DNA of 33,457 nt, taken from an uncultured Alistipes sp. Its GTDB lineage: Bacteria > Bacteroidota > Bacteroidia > Bacteroidales > Rikenellaceae. Below are positions 24,145 through 32,652 of the stretch, piece by piece; position 1 is the stretch's first letter; every line of letters begins with the position of its first letter. A program made the translations under genes and the position numbers. Under the pieces are notes generated by a model. The model was not told the DNA's origin and ran no database searches. It saw nothing but the letters and a program-made list of their open reading frames with translations. The stretch lies in assembly GCA_934754975.1 (NCBI GenBank), contig CAKVKI010000002.1:1-33457 (forward strand), given 5' to 3'.

Positions 24145-26178
24145 ATGAAAAGGCACTATTTACACTTGGTGATGTCGCTGTTCCTGGGAGCATGTCTGAC
24201 GGCCGCTTCGTGTTCCGATTCGGATAAGGAGATCAAAGCCCCCACGCCCAACTTCCCCGAAATGACCTCCCCGACCATCGGAGCCGGAGAGACCTGCACG
24301 ATCGAAATCGACCCCAACCAGAATTGGGAGGTAAGCATCCCGACCGCTACCGCCGCATGGTTCTGGATTGAGGACGGAACGCAGAAAGTCTGGACCCGGC
24401 GCGGCAGCGCAGGCCCGGCCCAAATCGTCATCGGCGCCGCCGAACTGGAAGAGTTCGACGACAACCGCGTCTGCGAAGTGACCATGACCATGGGCGGCCA
24501 GAGCAAAGTCATCGCCACGATCACCCGCGGCACGCTCGACCGCGGCTTCAGTCTGCGCACCTGCCAGCTGGACGAGTACGGCGACTTTATATACAACCCC
24601 AACAGCACCGAAACCGGGCTGACTTATTTGTACAATACCGATCCCGCCGAAGGCATCGCCCTGACCTGGCCCGAAGGCCGCACCGGATTTTCGATGCCGA
24701 TTCTGGTGGACGGCAACTTCCAATGGGTCCTCAGCAAACTGCCGGAGTGGCTTGAAGTCCCGGCGAAAACCATCGGTGAACCGGGCGCCAAACTCGAACT
24801 GCGCCTGCTGGGCGACGCTTCGCGCTACCCGCTCGACGGCGCCGAGGATACGCTGGTATTCACCGACAAGTCCAACGCGGAAGTGACTTACGAGATTCCG
24901 ATCTCGATTCCGGCCTGCCGCGACATCTTCTCCGTCAGCGGACTGAGCGCCGAAACCAAATTCAACGCCAAAGCCGAATACTTCAACAGCATGAACGGCG
25001 ATTGGGTTCCGGGCAATGCCATGGGCAGCATCCAGAGCATCAAAGGCGCGAAATTATTCCTCTTCTCGGAGGTCACGCAGCAGTGGGGCGATCCCTACCT
25101 GAGCGCCGAAGCCGAGGACGTCAAATGGATTCTGCTGACCGAAAAACCGTGGGACGACACCCCCGGCAGCGATGTCGTGCAGTCGCGTTCGATCACGGTC
25201 GGCGTGACTGAGAACGGCGGCGACGCCCGCAAGGCGATCCTGCTGGCGCTGCCCTCCGCTGTCGCCGAGACGATCTCCGATCCCAACGAGCTTATCGACA
25301 TGGATATCCGCGACGAATACAAACAGTATATCGTCACCACCATCAACCAGGAGGCCTATCCCGGCTCCATCACGGCAAACAACCCCTCCGGCATGACCGA
25401 GATCGGCGCCGCATTCGAGAAACTGCCGGCCAACGACTGGAACATCGGCGAATTCGGCGTCAAAGACGGCTACAAGCTCATCTATACGAAAGAGTGGTCG
25501 AACGATCCCGAATCGACACTGACCGTAGACCGCGAATATACCGACATCGCCTACTTCGACTACGACCTGCAGCCCATGAGCAGCGAGGAGAGCTGGCTCT
25601 CGGTACGCAAGACGGCGGAAGGAATCATCATCGACATGGATCCCTCCAAAGACAAGTGCGGCGACAACTCGATGGCAAACGAGGGCATCGCCCACATGGG
25701 CTTCATCGTCTTCTCCGATGCCGACGGACGGTTCGCGCTCATCCAGAGCATCTACGACGAGAATTACCCGATCGGCGGTGGCGGCGACGGCTTCGAAGTG
25801 AAGTTCGCCATGCCCGACCTGGTGAGCGGCGCGACGCTGGTCGAGATCACCAAGGAGAACTACGAAACGGTCGCAGGCGGCAACACGGACCTGCTCGCCT
25901 CGTTCGCCGAGAACCTCGGCATGGGAGTCCCGCAGTACATGCTGACCTACACCTCGGCCGAACCTTCGAACGCCGTACTGGAAGTCTCGCCCTACCAGCA
26001 GATCATGCTCATGCCGATGTCGGGCGCCGAGTGGCTCGACTACGAACCCATGTCCGAGACGCAGATTCTGGTCTCCATGGCCAAACCCGAAGCGGAGCAG
26101 GCTCCCTACGGCATGCTGCAGTTCATGGACGGCAGCTGGAACATGAAATGCATCGTTTACTGTATGCCCGCGTTCTAA
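24145..26178 (+). CDS. Surface lipoprotein with BACON/Ig-like N-terminus, DUF5003-like
   Basis: 677 residues. The lipoprotein signal ends at Cys23 (CLTAASC) and is followed by SDSDKE, an acidic surface-export signature. Residues ~43-135 form a BACON-like domain (CTIEIDPNQNWEVSIP, EVTMTMGGQSKVIATITRG). The long remainder is beta-rich with repeated short Trp-containing strands (WVLSKLPEWLEVP, SWLSVRKTAEGIIIDM, GAEWLDYEPM) and ends with IVYCMPAF. No enzyme motif is seen. I recall DUF5003 proteins in this operon position after DUF4984, but I cannot verify the domain boundary. Together with the preceding gene it probably decorates the SusCD complex and helps bind cargo. It is followed by a hairpin and a 94-base gap, so downstream genes may be expressed at a lower level. 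Confidence 0.65.
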   Translation: MKRHYLHLVMSLFLGACLTAASCSDSDKEIKAPTPNFPEMTSPTIGAGETCTIEIDPNQNWEVSIPTATAAWFWIEDGTQKVWTRRGSAGPAQIVIGAAELEEFDDNRVCEVTMTMGGQSKVIATITRGTLDRGFSLRTCQLDEYGDFIYNPNSTETGLTYLYNTDPAEGIALTWPEGRTGFSMPILVDGNFQWVLSKLPEWLEVPAKTIGEPGAKLELRLLGDASRYPLDGAEDTLVFTDKSNAEVTYEIPISIPACRDIFSVSGLSAETKFNAKAEYFNSMNGDWVPGNAMGSIQSIKGAKLFLFSEVTQQWGDPYLSAEAEDVKWILLTEKPWDDTPGSDVVQSRSITVGVTENGGDARKAILLALPSAVAETISDPNELIDMDIRDEYKQYIVTTINQEAYPGSITANNPSGMTEIGAAFEKLPANDWNIGEFGVKDGYKLIYTKEWSNDPESTLTVDREYTDIAYFDYDLQPMSSEESWLSVRKTAEGIIIDMDPSKDKCGDNSMANEGIAHMGFIVFSDADGRFALIQSIYDENYPIGGGGDGFEVKFAMPDLVSGATLVEITKENYETVAGGNTDLLASFAENLGMGVPQYMLTYTSAEPSNAVLEVSPYQQIMLMPMSGAEWLDYEPMSETQILVSMAKPEAEQAPYGMLQFMDGSWNMKCIVYCMPAF

Positions 26179-26192
26179 ACACCACCCACACG

Positions 26193-26224
26193 ACAGGTCC
26201 CCGCTCGCAGGGGCGGGGTCCTGT
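26193..26224 (+). repeat. Intercistronic stem-loop between DUF5003-like and LRR genes
   Basis: ACAGGTCCCCGC (26193-26204) pairs with GCGGGGTCCTGT (26213-26224) with a single T-T mismatch around an eight-base loop. Only TCTAT follows, so there is no T-tract. It lies 14 bases after the stop codon and may be a weak terminator, attenuator or mRNA-stabilising element dividing the operon. Confidence 0.5.
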
Positions 26225-26272
26225 TCTATACGACTATAATTTATGGAGAATATACAGACCAGGTTTTTAGAT

Positions 26273-28921
26273 ATGAAACTTTTAAAAATTTCCGTAGCGG
26301 CGATCTTCGCACTGGCAGCGGCGTTCATCGGCGGATGTTCCGACGACGAAGGCATCGACAACCGCGATCTCGATTACGGATACGTCCAGTTCAAATTATA
26401 TAAGGAGGCGTCCTACGATGCCGTCAGCCGGGCGCAGAAACCCCAGCTCGACTACCTTTACGAAGCCAGCAAGGTGCAGGTGTCGCTCGACTACAACGGC
26501 ACGACCGTCACCCAGACGCTGACGCTCACGGCCTCCGACAAGGAGAGCGCCGAGTTCGGCCTGCGCAGCGAGAAACTCCGGCTGCTGACGGGGTCGTACC
26601 GGATCATCACCTTCTCGCTCTACGACGCGAACGACGAACTGATCTACAACGGCATGCCCCTCGAAGACCAACTTGTCGTCGAAGCCGGCGGCCTGAAGGT
26701 CCACGACCTGACCGTCGATGTCGAACCGCGCGGAAAAGTGCGCTTCACCATCAGCAAGGACCTTTCGGACTTCACCGAGACGCCCGCAACCCGTGCGGCA
26801 GACCGGCAGTACACCTTCGACGAGATCGCCTTCATCGACCTGACCGTAAAGCACGGTGTGACCAACGAGCTGACGACCTTCAAGATGCTGCCCACGAAAT
26901 TCTCGATCCACTTCGACGAGGACGACGACACGTTCGGCTACCAGACCTCGTCGCTCAAGTGCGACACGTTGCTTTCGCTCAAGGCAGGCAGCTATAAAAT
27001 GATGAAGTACGAAGCGTACGACAAAAACAAGCTGCTGCTGGAGACCAACAAACGCCCCAAGAACCTCGACTTCGTCATCGAGGACAACAAAACCACCGAA
27101 GCCAAGGTCGGCGTCACGCTCTACGAGGCCGACGAGTATATCCGCGACTACTACGCGCTGTACGAAATCTGGAAGGCGCTCGACGGCCCCAACTGGTATT
27201 TCTCGGGCGAAAACTACCCCGAAGGCACCAACTGGGACTTCAACAAGGACCCCGACCTGTGGGGCATCCAGCCCGGCGTGGAGGTACACTCCAACGGCCG
27301 CGTGGCGAAAATTACGCTCAGCGACTTCGGATTCCGGGGCCACCTGCCGGCGGCCATCGGCCAGCTCACGCAGCTGATCGAGCTTTACCTGGGTTCGCAC
27401 AACGACGCCAACCTGCTCGAATACGACCCTTCGATCGCCCCCGACAAGAGCCTGAGCGAGCGGAAGCGCACCCGCATGGAGCGCAACAAGGAGTTCCTCC
27501 GCCTGATCCACACGCCGACGCAGACCTCCGAGCCGATCGCCCGCGCCCTCAAAGAGCATAACATCTCTATTCCGGCCATTTCGCTCTACGAGGAGAATTA
27601 CACCGAGGACGAGATCATCGACCGGAAAACCGGACTTCAGAAGCGCATCCGTCCCTACGACGTGGTACACGGCAAGCTGACCAACGGTCTGAAGTCGATT
27701 GACCCGGCCATCGGCAAGCTCGAAAAACTCGAATACCTGTTCATCGCCAACGGCGAACTGGAGACGCTGCCCGAAGAGCTGGCCAACCTCAAGTCGCTGA
27801 CCGACGTCGAGGTGTACAACTGCCCGAAGATGACCCAATTCCCGATGGCGCTCGCAAAGCTTCCGGAGATGATTTCGCTCAACATCGCCAACAACTCGCA
27901 GTGGTCGCCCGAAGAGATCTACAAAGGTCTCGACGCCATCGCCAACGGTCCCTCGAAAGAGAAGCTCCAGATTCTTTACGTTCGCGGCAACAAGCTCAAA
28001 GAGGTTCCGGAATCCTTCAGCAACCTGAAGAAGATCGGCCTTCTGGACCTGGCCCAGAACCAGATCGAGACGATCCACCCCTTCGGCAAGGAGGTGGCTC
28101 CCGTGCAGTTCTTCCTCGACAACAACAAACTTACGTCGCTTCCGACCGATGCGAACGGGCTTTTCTGCACCATAGACGACATGGAGTCGTTCTCGGCGAC
28201 CTACAACAAGTTCACCAAGTTCCCCAACATCTTCTCGGCCAAGAACAAGTTCACCATCAAATCGGTAGACTTCTCCTACAACGAAATCGACGGATTCGAA
28301 GGTGAAGACGACGGCACGTTCAGGGGCCTGAACATCGAACAGTTCACACTCGCGGCCAACCGGCTCACGAAGTACCCCAAATGCCTCGGCGCCACCAACT
28401 CGTTCGTGGCCTACATCATCCTGCGCGGCAACAACATCGACGAAGTTCCCGAAGGATCGTTCTCGGGCAAGTATTCGACCTCGATGACCTCGCTCGACCT
28501 GACCTACAACAAGCTCAGCAAGCTGCCGAAGGATTTCACGGCCGAAAAGCTGCCCTACCTCTACGGCCTGGACGTCTCGTTCAACGCCTTCGACAAGTTC
28601 CCCTGGTCGCCGCTCAACTGCGCGGGCCTGACGGTCTTCGCCATCCGCGGCCAGCGCGACGCTCAGGGCAACCGCTGCCTGCGCGAATGGCCCACGGGAC
28701 TTTACAACCACACCGGCCTGCGCGGATTCTACATCGGCTCGAACGACCTGCGCAAGATCGACGACACGATCTCCTACCTGATCTATCACCTCGACATCAG
28801 CGACAATCCCAACATCACCTTCGATGCTTCGGCGATCTGTTACTACTGGCAGCAGGGTGCCTACAACCTGATCTACGACAAGACTCAGAATATCCTGAAC
28901 TGCGATAAAATGCTCGAATAA
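26273..28921 (+). CDS. DUF4458-like leucine-rich-repeat surface lipoprotein
   Basis: 882 residues from this ATG. MKLLKISVAAIFALAAAFIGGC is a lipoprotein signal (Cys22), followed by SDDEG, a surface-export signature. An upstream in-frame ATG at 26243 would add ten residues before the signal peptide and is less likely. Residues ~30-280 are two beta-rich segments (DYGYVQFKLYKEASY, LLTGSYRIITFSLYD; then TLLSLKAGSYKMMKYEAYD), the DUF4458-like region. Residues ~290-330 contain YYALYEIWKALDGPNW, the cap motif that precedes Bacteroidota leucine-rich repeats. Repeats then run to near the C-terminus (KLEKLEYLFIANGELETLPEEL, LQILYVRGNKLKEVPESFSNL, SLDLTYNKLSKLPKDF). Such arrays bind proteins or peptides. 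A role in capturing protein substrate for the peptidase and importer is inferred. Confidence 0.8.
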   Translation: MKLLKISVAAIFALAAAFIGGCSDDEGIDNRDLDYGYVQFKLYKEASYDAVSRAQKPQLDYLYEASKVQVSLDYNGTTVTQTLTLTASDKESAEFGLRSEKLRLLTGSYRIITFSLYDANDELIYNGMPLEDQLVVEAGGLKVHDLTVDVEPRGKVRFTISKDLSDFTETPATRAADRQYTFDEIAFIDLTVKHGVTNELTTFKMLPTKFSIHFDEDDDTFGYQTSSLKCDTLLSLKAGSYKMMKYEAYDKNKLLLETNKRPKNLDFVIEDNKTTEAKVGVTLYEADEYIRDYYALYEIWKALDGPNWYFSGENYPEGTNWDFNKDPDLWGIQPGVEVHSNGRVAKITLSDFGFRGHLPAAIGQLTQLIELYLGSHNDANLLEYDPSIAPDKSLSERKRTRMERNKEFLRLIHTPTQTSEPIARALKEHNISIPAISLYEENYTEDEIIDRKTGLQKRIRPYDVVHGKLTNGLKSIDPAIGKLEKLEYLFIANGELETLPEELANLKSLTDVEVYNCPKMTQFPMALAKLPEMISLNIANNSQWSPEEIYKGLDAIANGPSKEKLQILYVRGNKLKEVPESFSNLKKIGLLDLAQNQIETIHPFGKEVAPVQFFLDNNKLTSLPTDANGLFCTIDDMESFSATYNKFTKFPNIFSAKNKFTIKSVDFSYNEIDGFEGEDDGTFRGLNIEQFTLAANRLTKYPKCLGATNSFVAYIILRGNNIDEVPEGSFSGKYSTSMTSLDLTYNKLSKLPKDFTAEKLPYLYGLDVSFNAFDKFPWSPLNCAGLTVFAIRGQRDAQGNRCLREWPTGLYNHTGLRGFYIGSNDLRKIDDTISYLIYHLDISDNPNITFDASAICYYWQQGAYNLIYDKTQNILNCDKMLE

Positions 28922-28926
28922 CCACT

Positions 28927-28932
28927 AAGGAG
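28927..28932 (+). promoter_or_regulatory. Shine-Dalgarno-like AAGGAG deciding the start of the BACON-LRR gene
   Basis: AAGGAG is a strong ribosome-binding sequence, which few genes in this window have. It stands two bases before the ATG at 28935 and eight before the in-frame ATG at 28941, so the second ATG has the better spacing. Confidence 0.45.
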
Positions 28933-28940
28933 AAATGACA

Positions 28941-30584
28941 ATGAAAATAACGAATTACATATCGGTTATCCTCTGCTCGATCGCATTGTACAGCTGTTCC
29001 GATGCCGACAAAACCATCGGATTCGGCACCGACAGCGACGCCGTCGAAGCCACTGCCGCAGGAGGAACCCACAAGATCAAAGTCTCGGCGGAAAAAGACT
29101 GGGTCGCCACCACCGACGAACCCTGGATCACCATTTCGCCCGCCAACGGCCGCGGCACCACCGAGTGCCGGATACTCATCGACTCGGCCCTGACCGACCA
29201 GCCCCGCCAGGGCGTAATCCGCATCCAGGAGCAGGACACCTGGGCCAAGAAGGAGATCACCGTCTCCCAGAAAGGTTTCGATTACCTGATCGGAATAGAC
29301 GACAAGGAGGTTACCGTAGCCAATTACTCGGAATTCGGCACCCGCCACTTCGACGTTAAGATAAAAACGAACGTGGACTTCGACGTCAAAGTCCCCGAAT
29401 CGGCCGAAAACTGGCTGAAGTTCGAGAAACCGGCCGTGGAATTCGACCGCGGCATCCGCCCGCGCGAAGTGACCGTACGTTTCAACTGGAACATCAACTC
29501 GCAGCCCAACCCGCGTATCGCCGACGTGACTTTCTCCTCCAAGAAGGCGGTCGAACTGGTACGGCACGACAACCTCGTCGTCACGCAGGAGGCCGCCGAG
29601 CCCATCGAGGAGAACACCCGCGGCGGCGACTCGGTCGCCCTGCTGGCCGTCGCCCGTACGCTCGAAACCAACTCGAGCTGGGAAAACGGCGAACGCATGG
29701 ACAACTGGGACAACGTGATCCTCTGGGAAGAGGGCATGGAGGGTTACACGCCCGAGAAGAAAGGCCGCGTGAAATACGCCCGCTTCTTCATGTTCAACAC
29801 CAAGGAGGAGCTGCCTTTCGAGGTGCAGTACCTGACGGCCGCCGACGAACTGAATTTCTACAGCAACGTCAACGCGTTCCTCAAGGACCTCACCACCGGC
29901 GAATACATCACCAAACTCACGCAGCTGCGCCGCCTGACCATCGCGGCTTACGGTCTGGTCTCGCTGGACAAGAACTTCACGGCGCTCAAGAACCTCGAAT
30001 ACCTCGACCTGAGCAGCAACAACTTCCAGAAGATTCCCGAGGAGATCAACCCGACGAACTTCCCGAAGCTCCGGACGCTGAACATGGGCGCCAACACGCG
30101 CAAGAACATCTACGACCTGAGCAACACCGTCGAGACCAACTACGGCGGCCTTGTCGAAGAGCAGGGATTCCCGCGCCGCATGATCGAGTGGGACCTCGAC
30201 ACGCTGACGCTTTCGGTCAACTACCTGCAGGGACCGCTTCCCAAGATGGACGACTGGGAGAAATACACCGAACAGGACATCATCGACGCCGACACGCTGC
30301 CCCGCGCACTGATCGGCACCCCGAAAGTGATGCCGCACACCAAGCGGTTCGCCATCAACCTCAACCGCCTGACCGGCGAACTGCCCGACTGGCTGCTCTA
30401 CCACCCGGCGCTCGACTGGTGGATGCCCAGCATACTGGTATTCACGCAGGAGGGTAAGGATGCGACCGGCACGCTGGCCGGATTCACCAACGAACCCGCC
30501 AACATGAACTACTACTACAAATTCTACGAGGGATACAAGAAAGATCCCAGTACGGACGAAGAAGAGGAGGAGACGACCAAATAA
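28941..30584 (+). CDS. BACON-domain leucine-rich-repeat surface lipoprotein
   Basis: 547 residues from 28941; the ATG at 28935 would add two. The lipoprotein signal ends at Cys19 (SIALYSC), followed by SDADK. Two BACON-type domains follow. The first (~33-113) is clear: HKIKVSAEKDWVATTDEPWITISP and RQGVIRIQEQDTWAKKEITVSQ. The second (~123-220) is looser: FDVKIKTNVDFDVKVPE and IADVTFSSKKAVELVRHDNLVVTQEA. A short leucine-rich-repeat stretch lies at ~325-386 (LTQLRRLTIAAYGLVSLDKNF, LKNLEYLDLSSNNFQKIPEEI), with a further LRR-like part later (FAINLNRLTGELPDWLLYHP). The tail is very acidic (DEEEEETT). BACON domains in Bacteroidota surface proteins serve as binding modules or spacers; LRRs bind protein. 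It lies 19 bases after the other LRR gene and two bases before the peptidase gene. No enzymatic motif is seen. Confidence 0.82.
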   Translation: MKITNYISVILCSIALYSCSDADKTIGFGTDSDAVEATAAGGTHKIKVSAEKDWVATTDEPWITISPANGRGTTECRILIDSALTDQPRQGVIRIQEQDTWAKKEITVSQKGFDYLIGIDDKEVTVANYSEFGTRHFDVKIKTNVDFDVKVPESAENWLKFEKPAVEFDRGIRPREVTVRFNWNINSQPNPRIADVTFSSKKAVELVRHDNLVVTQEAAEPIEENTRGGDSVALLAVARTLETNSSWENGERMDNWDNVILWEEGMEGYTPEKKGRVKYARFFMFNTKEELPFEVQYLTAADELNFYSNVNAFLKDLTTGEYITKLTQLRRLTIAAYGLVSLDKNFTALKNLEYLDLSSNNFQKIPEEINPTNFPKLRTLNMGANTRKNIYDLSNTVETNYGGLVEEQGFPRRMIEWDLDTLTLSVNYLQGPLPKMDDWEKYTEQDIIDADTLPRALIGTPKVMPHTKRFAINLNRLTGELPDWLLYHPALDWWMPSILVFTQEGKDATGTLAGFTNEPANMNYYYKFYEGYKKDPSTDEEEEETTK

Positions 30585-30586
30585 TT

Positions 30587-32641
30587 ATGACGATGAAAAA
30601 CTATTTATACGGCATTCTTGCCATTGCTTTACTGGCATTTACCGCATGCACCAAAGAGGAGCTGGCCGCCCCGCAGCCGGCTCCGGGACCGGACGTCCCG
30701 GCCGAATACCAATCGGGGGAGGTGCTGGTTAAATTCGCACCCTACGTAAGCGACATCCTCGACCAGGCGGGCATTACCCGCAGCGGCGGCCCCGCAACCC
30801 GTTCGGGCATTCTGTCCGTCGATCAGATTCTGGACATCGTCGGCGGTTATGAGATCGAGCGCGTCTTCCCGGTGGACCCGCGCAACGAGGAGCGCACGCG
30901 CGAATCGGAACTGCACCTGTGGTACGTGGTCCGCTTCGGCGAGGAGTTCACCACTGCCGAGGTCGCCGAGAAACTTTCGGCGCTGGGCGAAGTCCAGCAC
31001 GTAAGCTTCAACCGCACCATCCAGCGCGCCTACAACGCCGGTAAAAAGGCGATGCCCCTCACCCGCGGAGCGCTCGAAGCCATCCGCCAGCAGCGGGCGA
31101 CCCGGGCAGGCGAAGCCTCGACCTATCCCTTCGACGACCTGCTGCTTCCGCAGCAGTGGCACCTCGTGAACCGCGGCAACATGTTCGGCGAGAAATCCAT
31201 CGTGGACGCCGACGTGCAGTGCGAGCAGGCGTGGGAACTCACGACGGGCGACGAGTCGATCGTCGTGGCCGTCCTCGACGAGGGCGTGATGCTCGAACAC
31301 CCCGACCTGAAGAACAACATGTGGGTAAACGAGAACGAAATCTACCGCTCGCACAAGGATAACGACGGCAACGGCTACCAGGGCGACGTCTACGGCTACA
31401 ACTTCGTCAAGAACACGGGCGTCATCTCGTGGGACGACGTCAGCGACACCGGCCACGGCACGCACGTGGCGGGCGTAATCGCCGCGCAGAACGACAACGG
31501 CATCGGCATCAGCTCGATCGCCGGCGGCCGGGGCAGCATCCCCGGCGCAAAGATCATGACCTGCCAGATTTTCTCGGGCAGCGCGACCAGCAACGCGCTG
31601 GCCACGGTCAAGGCGATCAAATACGCCGCCGACAACGGCGCCGTGATCCTGCAGTGCAGCTGGGGCTACGTCTCGGGACTGGCCAACAGCTACGAATGGG
31701 GCGATCCGGGCTTCAAGACCCAGGAAGAGTGGGAGAAAGGCATGCCGCTCGAAAAAGAGGCGCTGGAGTACTTCATACACAACGCAGGCTCGCCCAACGG
31801 TCCGATCGAGGGCGGTCTGGCGATCTTCGCCGGCGGCAACGAAACCGCCCCCATGGCCGGATTCCCCGGCGCCGCCGACTTCTGCATCTCCGTCTCCGCG
31901 ACGGCCGCCGACTACACCCCCGCCGTCTACACCAATTACGGTCCGGGCACTACGATAGCGGCTCCGGGCGGCGACCAGGACTACTATTACGAATACTTCG
32001 ACGACAACCACAAGCGCGGCGAAATCGGCACCGTCCTCTCGACGCTGCCCTACAACGTCAGCGAAAGCGGTTACGGATATATGGAGGGCACCTCGATGGC
32101 CTGCCCCCACGTCTCGGGCGTGGCGGCGCTGGGACTGTCGTACGCAGCCAAACTGCGCCGCCACTTCACGGCCGACGAATTCAAGGCCCTGCTTTATGAG
32201 ACCACCACGCCGATCGACGACTACATGAGCGGCATGAAGTTCTACTACCGTTACGTCGCCGACGTGGGTCTGAACCAGCCCATGCAGCTCAACAAGTCGA
32301 ACTACCGCGGGCAGATGGGCGTCGGTCAGGTGAACGCCGCCAAACTGCTCAACGCCGTTGCCGGCAACGGGACGCAGGTTTCGTTCCCGAACCTCTACAT
32401 CAACCTCGGCGGGGAAGTGACGGCTGTTCCGGCCAACTATTTCCTCGGCGGCGAGACGATGACCTATACGGTCGCCATCTCCGACACGACGGTCGCAACG
32501 GCCTCCATCGAGGGCAAGAAACTGACGGTCAAGGGGCTTAAGAACGGCACAACCAAGGCCAGCATCACATCGAGCGGCAACCAGACGCACACGTTCAACA
32601 TCACGGTGCGCAAAGTCGCAAACGGCAACGGCTGGCTCTAA
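30587..32641 (+). CDS. Subtilisin-family (S8) serine peptidase lipoprotein
   Basis: 684 residues. The lipoprotein signal ends at Cys21 (LLAFTAC), followed by TKEEL. Residues ~42-150 form an inhibitor-like propeptide (SGEVLVKFAPYVSDIL, LWYVVRFGEEFTTAEVAEKL). A basic linker (RQQRATRAGEAS, 167-178) leads to the catalytic domain from ~183. The triad is D231 (VVAVLDEGV), H290 (DTGHGTHVAGV) and S503 (EGTSMACPHVSGVAAL), with N418 (IFAGGNE) as the oxyanion residue, so the enzyme looks intact. KDNDGNGYQGDVYGYNF is the usual calcium-site loop of this subgroup. The C-terminal ~90 residues are a Big2-like Ig domain (AISDTTVATASIEGKKLTVKGL). It probably digests proteins at the cell surface for import by the operon's SusCD. 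It begins two bases after the upstream gene; an ATG at 30593 is an alternative start. Confidence 0.94.
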   Translation: MTMKNYLYGILAIALLAFTACTKEELAAPQPAPGPDVPAEYQSGEVLVKFAPYVSDILDQAGITRSGGPATRSGILSVDQILDIVGGYEIERVFPVDPRNEERTRESELHLWYVVRFGEEFTTAEVAEKLSALGEVQHVSFNRTIQRAYNAGKKAMPLTRGALEAIRQQRATRAGEASTYPFDDLLLPQQWHLVNRGNMFGEKSIVDADVQCEQAWELTTGDESIVVAVLDEGVMLEHPDLKNNMWVNENEIYRSHKDNDGNGYQGDVYGYNFVKNTGVISWDDVSDTGHGTHVAGVIAAQNDNGIGISSIAGGRGSIPGAKIMTCQIFSGSATSNALATVKAIKYAADNGAVILQCSWGYVSGLANSYEWGDPGFKTQEEWEKGMPLEKEALEYFIHNAGSPNGPIEGGLAIFAGGNETAPMAGFPGAADFCISVSATAADYTPAVYTNYGPGTTIAAPGGDQDYYYEYFDDNHKRGEIGTVLSTLPYNVSESGYGYMEGTSMACPHVSGVAALGLSYAAKLRRHFTADEFKALLYETTTPIDDYMSGMKFYYRYVADVGLNQPMQLNKSNYRGQMGVGQVNAAKLLNAVAGNGTQVSFPNLYINLGGEVTAVPANYFLGGETMTYTVAISDTTVATASIEGKKLTVKGLKNGTTKASITSSGNQTHTFNITVRKVANGNGWL

Positions 32642-32652
32642 AACCCGAAACG

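Noticed and set aside
26396..28789. Long minus-strand frame opposite the LRR gene, and similar long antisense frames elsewhere (1229-3067, 7823-9649, 13155-15488, 18687-21557)
   Set aside because: All lie opposite well-supported genes, lack signal peptides and domains, and show the same biased composition.
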